NCBI GenBank assembly: GCA_000827265.1
Contig: KN834905.1
Span: 24,835 to 41,134 of the forward strand
From: Collybiopsis luxurians FD-317 M1
Taxonomy: Eukaryota; Basidiomycota; Agaricomycetes; Agaricales; Omphalotaceae
Length of the DNA stretch: 16,300 nucleotides
Direction of reading: 5' to 3'
The notes under the pieces were generated by a model. It worked only from the letters and a program-made list of their open reading frames with translations, did no database searches and was not told the origin of the DNA. Positions 1 to 9,082 of the stretch are shown piece after piece. A program made the position numbers and the translations under genes. How positions within the stretch are numbered: the first letter of the stretch is position 1; every line of letters starts with the position of its first letter.

Positions 1-373
1 TGCGGTTTTCTGCTTCTCTTATTGTTCCTACTGACCTGCAAGAGCTATTTGTGCAAATATTTTGTAAATTTTATGGAATTTTTTTTTTGTGGAAATAATT
101 GTCGATGCATTTTGCAAAACGACCCTGACCGTAATGTCGATATGATTTGCAAAATGACCCCCGTATGGTAAGCGGAGGCTGAATAAGCATCCTGAATGGC
201 GGGGGCAGAGAGTAACCACTTTTGGAAGGTCTAAGCAAGCTGCCACACTGCCGATGCATCAGCAGTCAGGCCAGCAGAACGCCAGATGAGCCGCTGCATG
301 TGAGCAAAGGCCTATCGCCAGCTTTTGCAAAACAGTCCACGACACATATCGGGTCCTTTTGCAAAGCTCTTAC
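1..373. other. No clear gene; possible long intron or insertion downstream of the 374-646 exons
   Basis: On the minus strand this follows a GTAAGA donor at 368-373. It holds no convincing exon apart from a hint at the far left edge, where the minus-strand frame over about positions 1-15 reads K-Q-K-T-A, similar to the segment just before the ATPase domain of fungal topoisomerase II. That is too short to call. If it is real, the intervening roughly 350 nt is far longer than every other intron here and could be an inserted element. It contains four TTTGCAAA motifs, listed separately, and a T-rich run at 79-88. Confidence 0.35.
101..161. repeat. Imperfect 36-bp-period tandem pair carrying TTTTGCAAAA / TTTGCAAA
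   Basis: Two copies of a unit that begins GTCGAT, contains a TTTGCAAA core and ends GACCC start at 101 and 137. The first has the perfect palindrome TTTTGCAAAA (110-119) and the second has TTTGCAAA (146-153). Further TTTTGCAAA(A) copies lie at 323-332 and 357-365, the last preceded by GGGTCC. This may be a decayed short repeat element or a cluster of protein-binding sites; the sequence does not say which. Confidence 0.6.
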
Positions 374-646
374 TGGATCTGGTGCTTCATCTGCATTGTC
401 ATTGTGGTCAACAAGGACCTTCTTCACAGCAACTTTAGATTTCCCAGTCGTTTTTGTTGTCGCCGCCTTTGTCTTTGGTGCAGCAGCGACTTTGGTGGTC
501 TTGGGTTTCGTAGTCTAGAGAGCCTATTATATCTCATGTCGGGACAGCGTTAAGATTTGTACCTTCTTGGGGGCAGGTCTATAGTCGTCAGACTCGCTGT
601 CGCTAATATCATTCATACCGAAATTTTTGCCCTCTGAAGAGCTCAT
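374..646 (-). CDS. N-terminal two exons of a Lys/Ala/Thr-rich nuclear-type protein, possibly DNA topoisomerase II (partial)
   Basis: The ATG at 644-646 opens an exon of 28 codons (563-646) with an acidic Ser/Asp stretch ending P-A-P-K-K. A 48-nt intron (515-562, GTACAA donor, CTCTAG acceptor) joins in phase 0 to a 47-codon exon (374-514). That exon is basic and low in complexity, with T-K-P-K-T and P-K-T-K-A-A-like stretches, and ends K-K-V-L-V-D-H-N-D-N-A-D-E before a GTAAGA donor. An acidic then Lys-rich tail with a V-L-x-D-x-N-x-N-A-D-type segment is what I associate with the disordered N-terminus of fungal topoisomerase II. No catalytic domain lies in the window, so this is a guess. It could be another nuclear protein with a basic tail. 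An upstream frame extends to 766, but the ATG at 646 gives a normal N-terminus. Confidence 0.45.
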
Positions 647-1567
647 GGTGGATGTTCGTGCAAGAGTGGGATTCAAGGTCAACCATCGTGCGAGTTGCGT
701 TGACTGAGTTGTCACGCGCCTATCGTTCCGACTATCAGCATTCAGCTCGAACGCGGTCACAGTCAAGCAGAGTCCATATCACTTTTTTTTATATCACGGC
801 CCGTCCCAACAAGGGCCATAGGCTGTGAAGTTGCAAAGTCCACGCCGCTCATCTTCTGTAGGTATTCAGGGTCAGAGACTAATTTCGAGTCTATAGTAAT
901 CCTATAAAATGAGTTCCCTAAGCCCATGCCTACCTACACACCCATAAAACACAGATAAGACCAGAGTATAGAAACGTCCAAGAGGAAGAGGGGGGGAGAG
1001 AAAAACAATGAGCCGTTGAGCATGCAAACCCAAAACTAGGTATAGTATAGTAGAATAATAAATATCCGTGATTAAAGTCCATGAACGACAGTGATACACT
1101 GAAATGCGAAAAGGAGCGTGGAGCGGGAACCCTGATAAAAAGAAATTGGGAGAACGCTGGGTAGAAGCCAAGTGGGAGAAAACCCTTGAAAGTAACAGAA
1201 AGGAACATGGAGCGGGAACCCATAAGAACCAGGAGAACACTAGATTTGTGAGTGAAACCCAAAAGAGTGTGGACGTATGAACAAGAACAAGGTCACAAAA
1301 ATCACAACAGTGAGCGGAGACAAAGGGAGTGCAGTACTAGAGGAAGAAGGACTGCAGATTATGGGTGTGGCAGATGTGCAAGAGGGACTTGGTGGTCAAT
1401 GGATAAGTAGACTGCGAGTCAGTCCGAATAGATAAAAAGAAAAATAATAATAGTAATAAATGAGAGGATCAAATCTAGTCAGAAAGCGAAAGATGAAGCG
1501 AGAAAACTGCAAATTATAATGAAAGATAACAAAATGATAGGATGAAGGAAAGCATGTCGAAGAAAAG
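647..1567. other. Gene-free intergenic stretch
   Basis: About 920 bases between the start of the left gene and the end of the kinase fragment. Short open frames here have no recognisable protein, no intron structure and strong low-complexity bias (purine-rich on the plus strand). It should hold the promoter of the left gene and the 3' UTR of the kinase fragment. The only internal structure I see is the 23-bp direct repeat at 1110-1132 and 1199-1221 and an AT-rich run of AATAATAATAG type near 1442-1457. Confidence 0.6.
1110..1221. repeat. 23-bp direct repeat, two copies 89 bp apart
   Basis: Copies at 1110-1132 and 1199-1221 share AAAGGARCRTGGAGCGGGA followed by ACCC and differ at two positions, both A/G. 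They lie in a purine-rich intergenic region. Possible remnants of a tandem duplication; no flanking element structure is evident. Confidence 0.65.
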
Positions 1568-1952
1568 TTACACAAATTCCTGTGGATCGCCTTCGCTGCC
1601 TCTCATTATTGCCTTCATAAACTTAAAGAACTGTTCAGCGTACTTGACTGGAGGAACAGGAGAGATCTTGTGCTGCGGCACAACTATGTAAGAAAGCAGA
1701 TCAAACACTCCAGGGGAAATCACTTACTCGATCTGCACTCAGACCCTTCCAAAAGTTTTCAATCCTCTTCCCTGTCCCCCATGGCGTCAGGATATTGATA
1801 ATTCCCAAATAATAAATGGTAGCCAGGTCCGTATTCTCCTCATCCGTTGCTCTCAACCCTCCTTTGTCCTGATAAAATATAAAGTTTAACCGGTTATCTG
1901 CACCTCTATTTGAGAACCTATTGGTACTGTGGTACAACTCGGTGACTGTTCC
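1568..1952 (-). pseudogene. MSS4: C-terminal fragment of phosphatidylinositol-4-phosphate 5-kinase (MSS4 type), 5' part absent
   Basis: Two exons, 1728-1952 (75 codons) and 1568-1672 (34 residues plus TAA), are separated by a 55-nt intron (1673-1727, GTAAGT donor, GCAG acceptor). They encode the very end of the PIP kinase catalytic domain: F-Y-Q-D-K-G-G-L-R-A-T-D-E-E-N, then I-Y-Y-L-G-I-I-N-I-L-T-P, then D-R-H-K-I-S-P-V-P-P and a K-A-I-M-R-G end. The enzyme family makes PI(4,5)P2 at the plasma membrane. The conserved metal-binding Asp of the I-I-D motif, equivalent to DFG, is Asn here (AAT). ATP-binding and substrate-recognition parts are missing: directly upstream comes the COG8 end. The fragment therefore cannot encode an active kinase. 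It is either a rearrangement remnant or the tail of a chimeric transcript. Family identity is clear; the break is seen directly. Confidence 0.85.
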
Positions 1953-2008
1953 CTGTTATCGCAGTGAAGGGAGATATATACAACCCTTAATTAGCTTGTT
2001 TTACTTAC
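1953..2008 (-). other. Consensus intron joining the COG8 end to the PI5P-kinase fragment
   Basis: A 56-nt segment with a perfect GTAAGT donor (2003-2008), a GCTAAT branch-like site and an AACAG acceptor. It follows the last COG8 codons and precedes the kinase exon at 1952. In the long COG8 frame the donor phase leads to a short tail ending at TAA about 18 codons later. In a second frame, which reads E-L-Q-E-D-W-Q-S-W-V-K-N just before the donor, splicing is in phase with the kinase exon. Confidence 0.6.
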
Positions 2009-3769
2009 ATTCTTGACCCAACTTTGCCAGTCCTCCTGAAGTTCAACGAATTCATCAAATCGCTAGCTTCTGTACTATCCACCTCCGTTTTCTCCAGCAG
2101 CCCAAATATACCTTGAGCAATCGCCATTATTACCCATGGGCCCCATGTTTCGAAAAATGCCCGAGAAAAAGCTATCGCTACAGCGAAATCGCATGAAAGT
2201 TCTGTCGATGCACTTGCCGTTTGCTCGCCGTTGATGACAGCTTTGACATATTCAAAAATGATCTGACCTTCCCTGGCGAGAGATTGATCCAGAAGCTTGA
2301 GCAAACCTATACCATCGTCCGAAGATTGGCTTTCATCAAAAGACGTGTATCCTCTTGCAGCACTGATAGGTGCACAAGCCCAGAGAGAGTTGAGAACTTC
2401 GATAACCTCGTTGGCATGTATAGCCAGTGGTAAATACGAAGTCAGAAGTGAGGGTGGATTGTGGGATGGAACAGTGGAAGATGAAGAGGGGAGATGATTC
2501 GATTCTAGAGCTTCTTTGGTTAGAAGCCAAGCGGAGGGAGAACGAGGGTTGGCTTTGCGCTCAACAGTTGGCGAGTTGACAGTGTCCCGGCTGATTTTAC
2601 TTGGCATATTCCATTCAAAGTTTGAAATAAAATGATTTTCAACGATAGAGATATCTCGGTTGAATATATATATGACCGCGTCGTTGACGCAGCGAGCTAG
2701 CGTTGAGCGGAACTCAGCACCGATGCGTGCGAGAGCGGCAGTACAGTAGGTGAGTTGGGTTATGAGTGACGGAAGAGCAGACATGGGAAGAGAGGTTATT
2801 GGGGGTTGAGAAGAGTGGATTGAAACAAGAAGAGGCGATAGCTGTGTTCTGAAGACATGCGATATGTATGTTGTCAATAAAGCGTGCAGCTTCATTGGGG
2901 ATGCGTCTTGCAAAGGATGAGTTAGAAAGATGGACTCGTACTGGGTGATCAGGTCATATACACCCTCCCTCCATAGCCCAACATATTTTCCTAGATATTT
3001 TGCTAGATCTTCCTGATCCCTTGACAAAAGCTTCCCCTCGGCGTCTGTGATGCAGAAGATATCCCTTCTGAGACTCTCCAAGGAGCCTTTGAGACACAAT
3101 TCCCTCCCACTCAAAAAGGAAAGCACAATTTCCTCTTCCCCCCTGAATGCGCCCTCCATCTTTCGTAAAAAGTTGACAGCTTTCCACAGTGCTGGGAGCT
3201 TTTTGTTAGGTTCGTGAAGAGTCATTAAGAGTGATACGAGCATATAATTTATGGCAACATCTACTTCTGCTAGTACAGAAGTGAGGATAAGTGGAGGTGA
3301 TGAATAGTGCGAAATGAGTCCCCGCGCATAGGCAGCTAATGAAAGTGCCTCCGAAAAGTAGGAATTCTGAATGCAAGTATTAATCAAAAGTGGTATATCC
3401 AGCAGATCCCGAAGCTTATCGTATGATTCGAGCATGGTCAGGGTTTTCCTCCTTGTAGCCAGCACCGAGGCAGTCTCGGCATTCCAATTGGACACGGAAG
3501 ATTCAAGGGCAGGTAACGAGTCATCAAGGAGAGAATCTAGAGAGGAGGAAAATTCTGATAATGAGGATGAGAAGGCAGAGGTGCTTGTATAGAGCAAAAC
3601 AAATGTTGGATACGACGTATGAGTTAATGAAGTCAAGCTGGATGTAAGGTGATGCGACTGCGTCTGTAGAACGCCCAGTTCAGCTAGTAGAGTTTCAAGG
3701 TCGAGAGGTTAAATGCTCCAAATAAGACATGTTCGAAACCTTCAGTAGCTCATTTAGAGTTTCCGACAT
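2005..3769 (-). CDS. COG8: Conserved oligomeric Golgi complex subunit 8 (COG8/Dor1), with an N-terminal frameshift
   Basis: COG8 is part of the lobe B half of the COG tether, which docks retrograde vesicles at the Golgi. The open frame below 3636 carries Dor1-family landmarks in order: a Y-x-x-F segment, N-W-N-A-E-T (like the SCRNF region), a T-L-x-x-Y-D-K-L helix, L-D-I-P-L-L-I-N-T-C-I-Q-N-S-Y-F, E-A-L-x-L-A-A-Y-A-R-G-L, and Y-D-L-I-T-Q-Y-E-S-I-F. The ATG at 3767-3769 starts a frame reading S-Y-L-E-H-L-T-S, which matches the usual COG8 N-terminus but stops at TGA 3695-3697. The continuation L-D-L-E-T-L-L-A-E-L is in another frame, open only below 3709. The shift therefore falls within 3698-3708. 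An intron that repairs phase would need a poor GTTTCG donor and would delete this conserved segment. The 3' end also has two candidate frames. It ends at TAA 2005-2007, or beyond the intron at 1953-2008. There are no internal stops over 543 codons. Confidence 0.88.
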
Positions 3770-4126
3770 TTTGCTGGCTGGCGAAAGATGGACACGTCAA
3801 ATCATGCACATCAAAGCTGAAGTTATGATTTCCGAATTTAGGATACAATTCATCAACTATTACTTTACAGGTGTTCAAAAGCTGGAAGATATATTATGAT
3901 ACATGTCTGATTACGGTATGTTATATAAACAGCTTGAATGTGATGCAGAGTGGGAATAGAGAGTGTGAGTAGTACAGAACAGAATAGAAGAAAGTTAGAG
4001 AACTGAGGAGAATTGCAGAACTGGAAGAATTGGATATGCAAGTATAAAGCTCAATAGAAGCGGACTGACTGCAATTAGCCGTCAGTAAAGAGAAGAGACA
4101 AAGAAGAAAATGAGGCCCACCAGATA
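3770..4126. other. Intergenic: COG8 5' side and phosphatase 3' UTR
   Basis: About 350 bases with no convincing coding sequence. A minus-strand open frame at 3921-4172 overlaps the phosphatase end in another frame and has the composition of translated non-coding DNA. Nothing else is seen. Confidence 0.6.
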
Positions 4127-6602
4127 TTATGAAGATGGTGGATGCAGCACCTGTCCACCCCGAAAGCCCCAAGATTCCTGGTTCGCAACGTGATTCAGCT
4201 TTTTCTTGATACTAGGCTTCTTGAACAATAGTTGGTCCCCCTTCTTATCTTCCTTTGGCAGCTCTGTGGGACTAGCAACATGCTTGCCGGTTGAAGGAAC
4301 AGATGTTATACTCCCTGCGCAGTGCTTTCACGTCGATTGACGTGTCAGACTAGAGAATGCAGTAGGTTCAGAAGAATTAGCGCTGGATCATGTCCAGACA
4401 TTGTCGTCAACTTCCATCCCCATTTCTTGTCTCTCCCGCACTCGCTCCTCATCAATGATCATCATTGCCCCCTCGATGACCGCCGCATGAACAAATACAT
4501 ATTGTCTTAAACTTTGGCAAAGACTCATGCGCTGTTCTCGCATATCCTGCAACACCTCCATCAAGGGTTCATCGAATTTGCTCAACTCCTGCAGAGAGTG
4601 ATCGCTATGCAGTATTCGTGGGCGGGTGAAATTCAAACCGGTGTCATCCTCTAAGTTGCCAGCCTGCGCATTCTTACTAACTTGAGAGTTGTCTGGCTTT
4701 TGAGAATCTGGCTGAGAGTCTGGCAGAGCTAAGGAAGCCAATTTAGAGATAGGAGGCATATTCCCAGTTGACGAGGCATTGGATGTAATTGAAGTCGGAG
4801 GACCAACAGAACTTGACTCTGATCCCTTTGCGGCACCAGCTGAGAAGGAAGGAGCAGACACAGTCCTAGCTCTGGCTTCATCACCTCATAGGTTAATGGC
4901 AGGAAGTAAACCTCCATTATTTGCACCGGCTTGTAAGATAGAGGACTTAAGCCCTGAACTGGCTGGTAACAATTGCAGAGACGAAAGTGAGGTCCCTGGA
5001 GACGATGTAAAAGCATTCTCACCGTATGGCAATGACTGAGTTGTTTGATGTCTGAATTGGTGGTGGTAAAGACCTTTGAATCTATTTTGGAATCCATACG
5101 AATCGTTGGAAGATGGAGTGGAATCAAAGGAGGAGAGTGAAAGAACAGGAGCTGCCGAAGGCAGATCAACCAGGCAATTCGGGGCTGCAGGTACCACGGT
5201 ATCTTGTTCAATCAGCGTAGGTCGATTAGCCTCATCCATTTTCGAATCTGTGTCCTTGACCTTGGCGTTCTTGACCTCGGAAGTTTGAGCTGGAGCATCC
5301 CACTCACTCAACCTGTCCTCCGACAACATCTGGCGTCTCGCCTCATCCACTCTGACTGCATTACCATGTGATCCTGTCTCGTCCAAGATGTCTTCAGCCC
5401 ACATACAGGTGGAGGAAGTCTGGTGCTGGTAGAATGGCTTGTTCGAGTCTTTGCTGGCCTGATCCTCCTTGGTTGATGGGGGTGCAGTGGAGAAGTAATT
5501 GTCTACTTGCATTGGTGTACAGAGACGAGAGGTAGTGTCATGGATGGTGGGTGCGGAAGCATGATCATTAGAAACATCCTGTGTGACCGAGAAGAGAGTA
5601 GGAGTTGAAACGTCATTGTTAGACTCTCTATCTTGCTCCAGTCTGAAAGGGGAATATAAGGGCCTTACCATATACAGATGATGTACCGGTATGTGTAAAA
5701 TGTCTCCGCTATTGTTTGCTGGTATTGCAATCGAGTAACCTTCAGCCATTTCAGCATCCATGGATCCATCCTCAACAGCCTCTATCTTATTCCAGTTACC
5801 CTCTCCATCCTCAACAGCCTTTTCTTCCTGGCAGTTGACTTCTATTGCTTCAGCCCATTCCAAAGCCCTGACCGATTGCGAAACGGACTTCTTCTTTCGC
5901 AACTCTCTGCGTATCCCGTCCAGAACAGCATCTACCGCAATGAAGCCTCCAGTTCGGCCAACACCCGCTGAGCAATGTAACAATACCAGTGACTGTTTTT
6001 TGCCCATCGCATGCTTGGCGATACCAGTATAACAATTGAGACTTTCATTTGAACCGCTCCTAAACTTGGACAGTTGAACAATAGCTTGTACTCCCAAGTC
6101 GAAATTTTGGGCTATCTCTTCAGAAGCCTTATCATCTTCATCATCCTCTCCTCGTTCGTTCAAGTGACTAGCTTCTGCCACAGCTTGGTCGACTTGACAA
6201 ATGAGGTTCAATACTCCACGAGGATCATTGGGAACATTCATGTCAGGCCATTAGAGGTACTGAAACTGAACAACTTTGCATGCAGGGATATCAGGATACC
6301 CTGTGTGGGAGAGGAGGAACGTCCATTTGATTATAGTGTCGGCAGGATCCTTTTTCTTTGATTTACCCTCTTTGGGATCTGGGGCAACCAGGAAGAAGAA
6401 TCCACCAGTGCCAGGGTCCCCTGCAGGCTTTCTTCGCAAGTCATTGTTCTTGCCTTCATCGACATTGCCTTCGGTCTTTATCAACTTGAGTCATAGCGGT
6501 CCAAAAACTTCGTCCTTCCAATATGGACTGCATTTGACCATTGCACCCTCAATCTCCCGAGTAAGCATGACGACGACATGTACATTTTGTTGGTAGATGA
6601 GA

Positions 6603-6652
6603 CTGCACAAAAATTAAGAAAGGATAAAAATTAATGGATAAAAAAGACTCAC
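6603..6652 (-). other. Phosphatase intron 2 (50 nt)
   Basis: The GTGAGT donor and GTGCAG acceptor keep phase 2 and place the junction right after T-D-F-W, giving F-W-x-L-I-Y-Q-Q-N-V-H-V-V-V-M-L-T-R, the expected PTP strand/helix order. This is a canonical control for the unusual intron upstream. Confidence 0.85.
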
Positions 6653-7303
6653 ATCCAAAAATCAGTAAAAGTCGCTTCTAATGGTCCTTGGGTGGCAATA
6701 TACCTTCGCGAGGTGCACAGCGGCTGGACGTACAATGCATTGACATAGTCATCATACTCTTCGGCTGGTTTTGATTTGTCCCTTCCACTCGCCTCCCTCT
6801 CTGAATTGTCGTGCTCGTATTCGCTCTCTGTTGTCTCCCCACCGGTTCCAGCTTGAGGCGCAGGAACACGCATATTGGTAAAGCTGGGCTTGAGGGCACT
6901 ACCCCCAATGGTGGAGGAATCTAGGCCAGTTAATGCAGGGGCAGTGAGCGCAGAGGAGCTAAATTTGAATGCGGGTGACGAGACAAAGCTCAGTTCACCT
7001 GCTCCAAAGCTTGGTTTGAGGCCTTGCCTGGCTTTCAGCCAGGAAGAACGAGGAGAATGAGTTGCATCGGAAGGAGAGCAGGTGATGGCGGCCCCACCAG
7101 ATCCCAAAAGGAAAGTTATTGGACCCGTCAATGCACCTGAGGGTGGCCGGGGAGAGGGTGAGGCTGTTACAGTAGAATGCTTGAGGGAAGGAAGAGATAC
7201 TGATGCCAGGTCAGTTTGGGGAGGCTTATGGGAATGGAGGGGAGAATGCCGTTGCTGATGTAAATGAACTCGGGCGTGTTCAAAAGGCCATATATGACAA
7301 TAT

Positions 7304-7352
7304 CTGCAATTGACTCAGCTAAGTGAGTGGAAAAAGCATGTTTAGTACTTGC
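7304..7352 (-). other. Phosphatase intron 1, apparent GC-AG intron (49 nt)
   Basis: Only a GC donor (A-GCAAGTACT) with the TTGCAG acceptor keeps phase and yields A-K-N-Q-Y-C-H-I-W-P-F-E-H, the conserved PTP K-N-R-Y segment. GT donors nearby (GTACTA, GTGCCA) fail in phase or lose that motif with the same acceptor. A CTAAAC branch-like site lies inside. GCAAGT is the usual strong context for GC donors. Confidence 0.75.
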
Positions 7353-9082
7353 TGATTTTTGGCACCTTTCTCAACTCCCGCAGTTATACTGTATGGAAAC
7401 GGGTCCGCTTTACGGCCACTTTGACTAGGTTTATGGGTGTTTCCACGGTCACTGTCCAACTCTGAAAAAAACAGACGCTGCCTTGAGGAGAGACTGTTAG
7501 GCTTGTTGGTTTTACGGGGATGCAAGCTGGACAACGCTGCTGAGCTACCGGCAGCGAGCGCCGAAGGAGGCGGGGACTGTGACAGGGAAGAGTCTGAGCC
7601 TGTTGTGGATACTCTAGAAAGTGCCAGTTTAGGGACAGAGGTTGAAGCGGGAGGAAAAGCATTCTCCTGGGAAGACAGGCTTCCTGATCTTGACTCAATC
7701 GAGGCTTCTGGAACCGCTTCCTTTAGAGAGCCAACAATCCTACTCTCTTCTGAATGATGCTTCATCACACCCATTAATTGTCTCTGTTCCACAAGCTCGA
7801 TGCGGTAAAACTGCATGGCAAGCACTTCCATTCCTTCGTCTAATAGAGTCTGATGAGGTGGTGGGAGAGTTGAATTCTGTTTCAAAGAGACTTGTTGTTC
7901 CAATGTCGGAGAGGATCCTCCATTGGATGATGACACATCTTGAGGCTTGAGGCTTGACATCAGCATGCCTGGAAATTTCACGTAGCCATTCAAAAGGAAG
8001 GTTGTCAATCCTCCTGCGAACACATTTTGGAAGACAAAGTGGAATACATTCGGTAACACCCTGGGGAGAAGGATTGGTAGATACTCATAGGAAAGGCAAT
8101 AGTTACGTACATGAGAGAGCTCAATATTCTGCCTGATTGTATTGAAAAAGGGATTGAACAGGATGGAAGATGAGATATCTGGCTCATTGAACATGGAGGG
8201 AGCATTCGCCCTAAGACTTGTAGATGACAGGGGCCTCTTTTGGGGTGAAGACATGACTTGAGAGTTACGAGTGGTAGTCCCACTGCCAAAGGCACTGGAC
8301 GGAAGTTGATTAGTCTTGAGACTACCCGAGTCATTGGCATCGTCCTCAGCCTCTGGTTCTGGGGAACCAAGATCGACAAGGTCCCTACGTTCACGCCAGA
8401 CTCTCTGGAAACCACCTTTGAACCATAAAAGGGCATTTCCAGTATAAGCTGCGTCTTTGGCAAATTTACGCAAAAGCCCGAGGATATTGTTGCCTTCACG
8501 TAGATGAGGCAAGCCAGTTGAGTCAACGTCGTATACAATGATGGCAGAAAACTTGGGCCATTCTGAAAATCTGAGTCTGGCAGAAGAAGGCAGCATCGCA
8601 GCGAGTCTGTCGAGAGAGAATAAGGGATGCTTCAAGAGGGCAGAAGGAATGGAAAGGGAAAGAGCTGTTGGAATTCTGGCGGATGAGTATGCGGCATGAG
8701 GTCAGATACCGATGATGAGAGCCAATGGGGAGTTAATGAGAGAATCGAGAGAAATTGGCTCTACAAAAGCGAATTTGAAGCAGGGACTTGAGAGCCCTAT
8801 GTTGGCTGAATTATTGAAGCCAGCGCTTATGCGCTCATGACTGGATTTGGTACTGAACGTTCATGCCGGGTAGCTCCAGTTTTGAGCGAAAAAAATCCTG
8901 GTCCACATTGTGAAAGCAAAACTTAAAGGAAGAGCTCCATTTATTCAGGGAAATTCAGGATTTATATGGTCACAGCTAGATACTGGTACGAGACTTTAAA
9001 AGATACATCATACAATCTGCAAGTAGAAACAACATTTTGAGTGGGCGAAGTGCAACACTGGGATGAAATTTCAATTGTCCAT

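Larger units (their letters stand above)
4127..8908 (-). pseudogene. Rhodanese + protein tyrosine phosphatase (fungal Ptp2/Pyp-like MAPK phosphatase) with several in-frame stops
   Basis: Three exons (7353-8908, 6653-7303, 4127-6602) give one frame of 1,561 codons ending in TAA. An N-terminal rhodanese/CDC25-like domain follows about residue 60 (L-A-L-I-I-G-I-[TGA]-P-H-A-A-Y-S-S-A-R-I-P, then S-I-P-S-A-L-L-K-H-P). A long Ser-rich linker comes next, then a classical PTP domain: K-N-Q-Y at the first intron, W-P-F-E-H-A-R-V-H-L, Y-I-A-T-Q-G-P-L, W-P-D at 6242-6250, and the P-loop H-C-S-A-G-V-G-R-T-G with Cys at 5972-5974. The C-terminus has R-E-Q-R-M-S-L-C-Q-S-L-R-Q-Y-V-F. Relatives dephosphorylate stress MAP kinases of the Hog1/Sty1 type. 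In-frame TGAs lie at 8702-8704, 6491-6493, 4886-4888, 4388-4390 and 4328-4330, perhaps also 8861-8863, and a TAA at 6251-6253. Coding similarity continues across each. The start ATG (8906-8908) is the least certain part. Confidence 0.85.

Noticed and set aside
222..553. Plus-strand open frames with Val/Ala-rich or Cys-rich translation
   Set aside because: They are antisense shadows of the Lys/Ala-rich exon at 374-514.
902..1262. Two overlapping minus-strand frames of about 110 codons
   Set aside because: Composition is skewed (Phe/Leu/Ser from purine-rich DNA), they overlap each other in different frames, and they contain the direct repeat; no protein features.
1834..1871. Intron ending TTTATCAG before the D-K-G-G of the kinase fragment
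   Set aside because: The preceding residues R-L-N-F-I-F-Y-Q match the family, so this is coding and the CAG is not an acceptor.
3664..3739. Intron (GTTTCG...CTACAG) to repair the COG8 frame
   Set aside because: Phase works, but the donor is poor and it would delete the conserved N-terminal segment; a frameshift is the better reading.
3731..3740. GTTCGAAAC resembling a tRNA B box
   Set aside because: It lies inside COG8 coding sequence with no A box or cloverleaf arms; no tRNA was found in the window.
8861..8863. A further TGA near the phosphatase N-terminus
   Set aside because: The frame continues up to an ATG at 8906-8908, but the protein there is not recognisable; translation could start elsewhere, so it is left out of the firm count.
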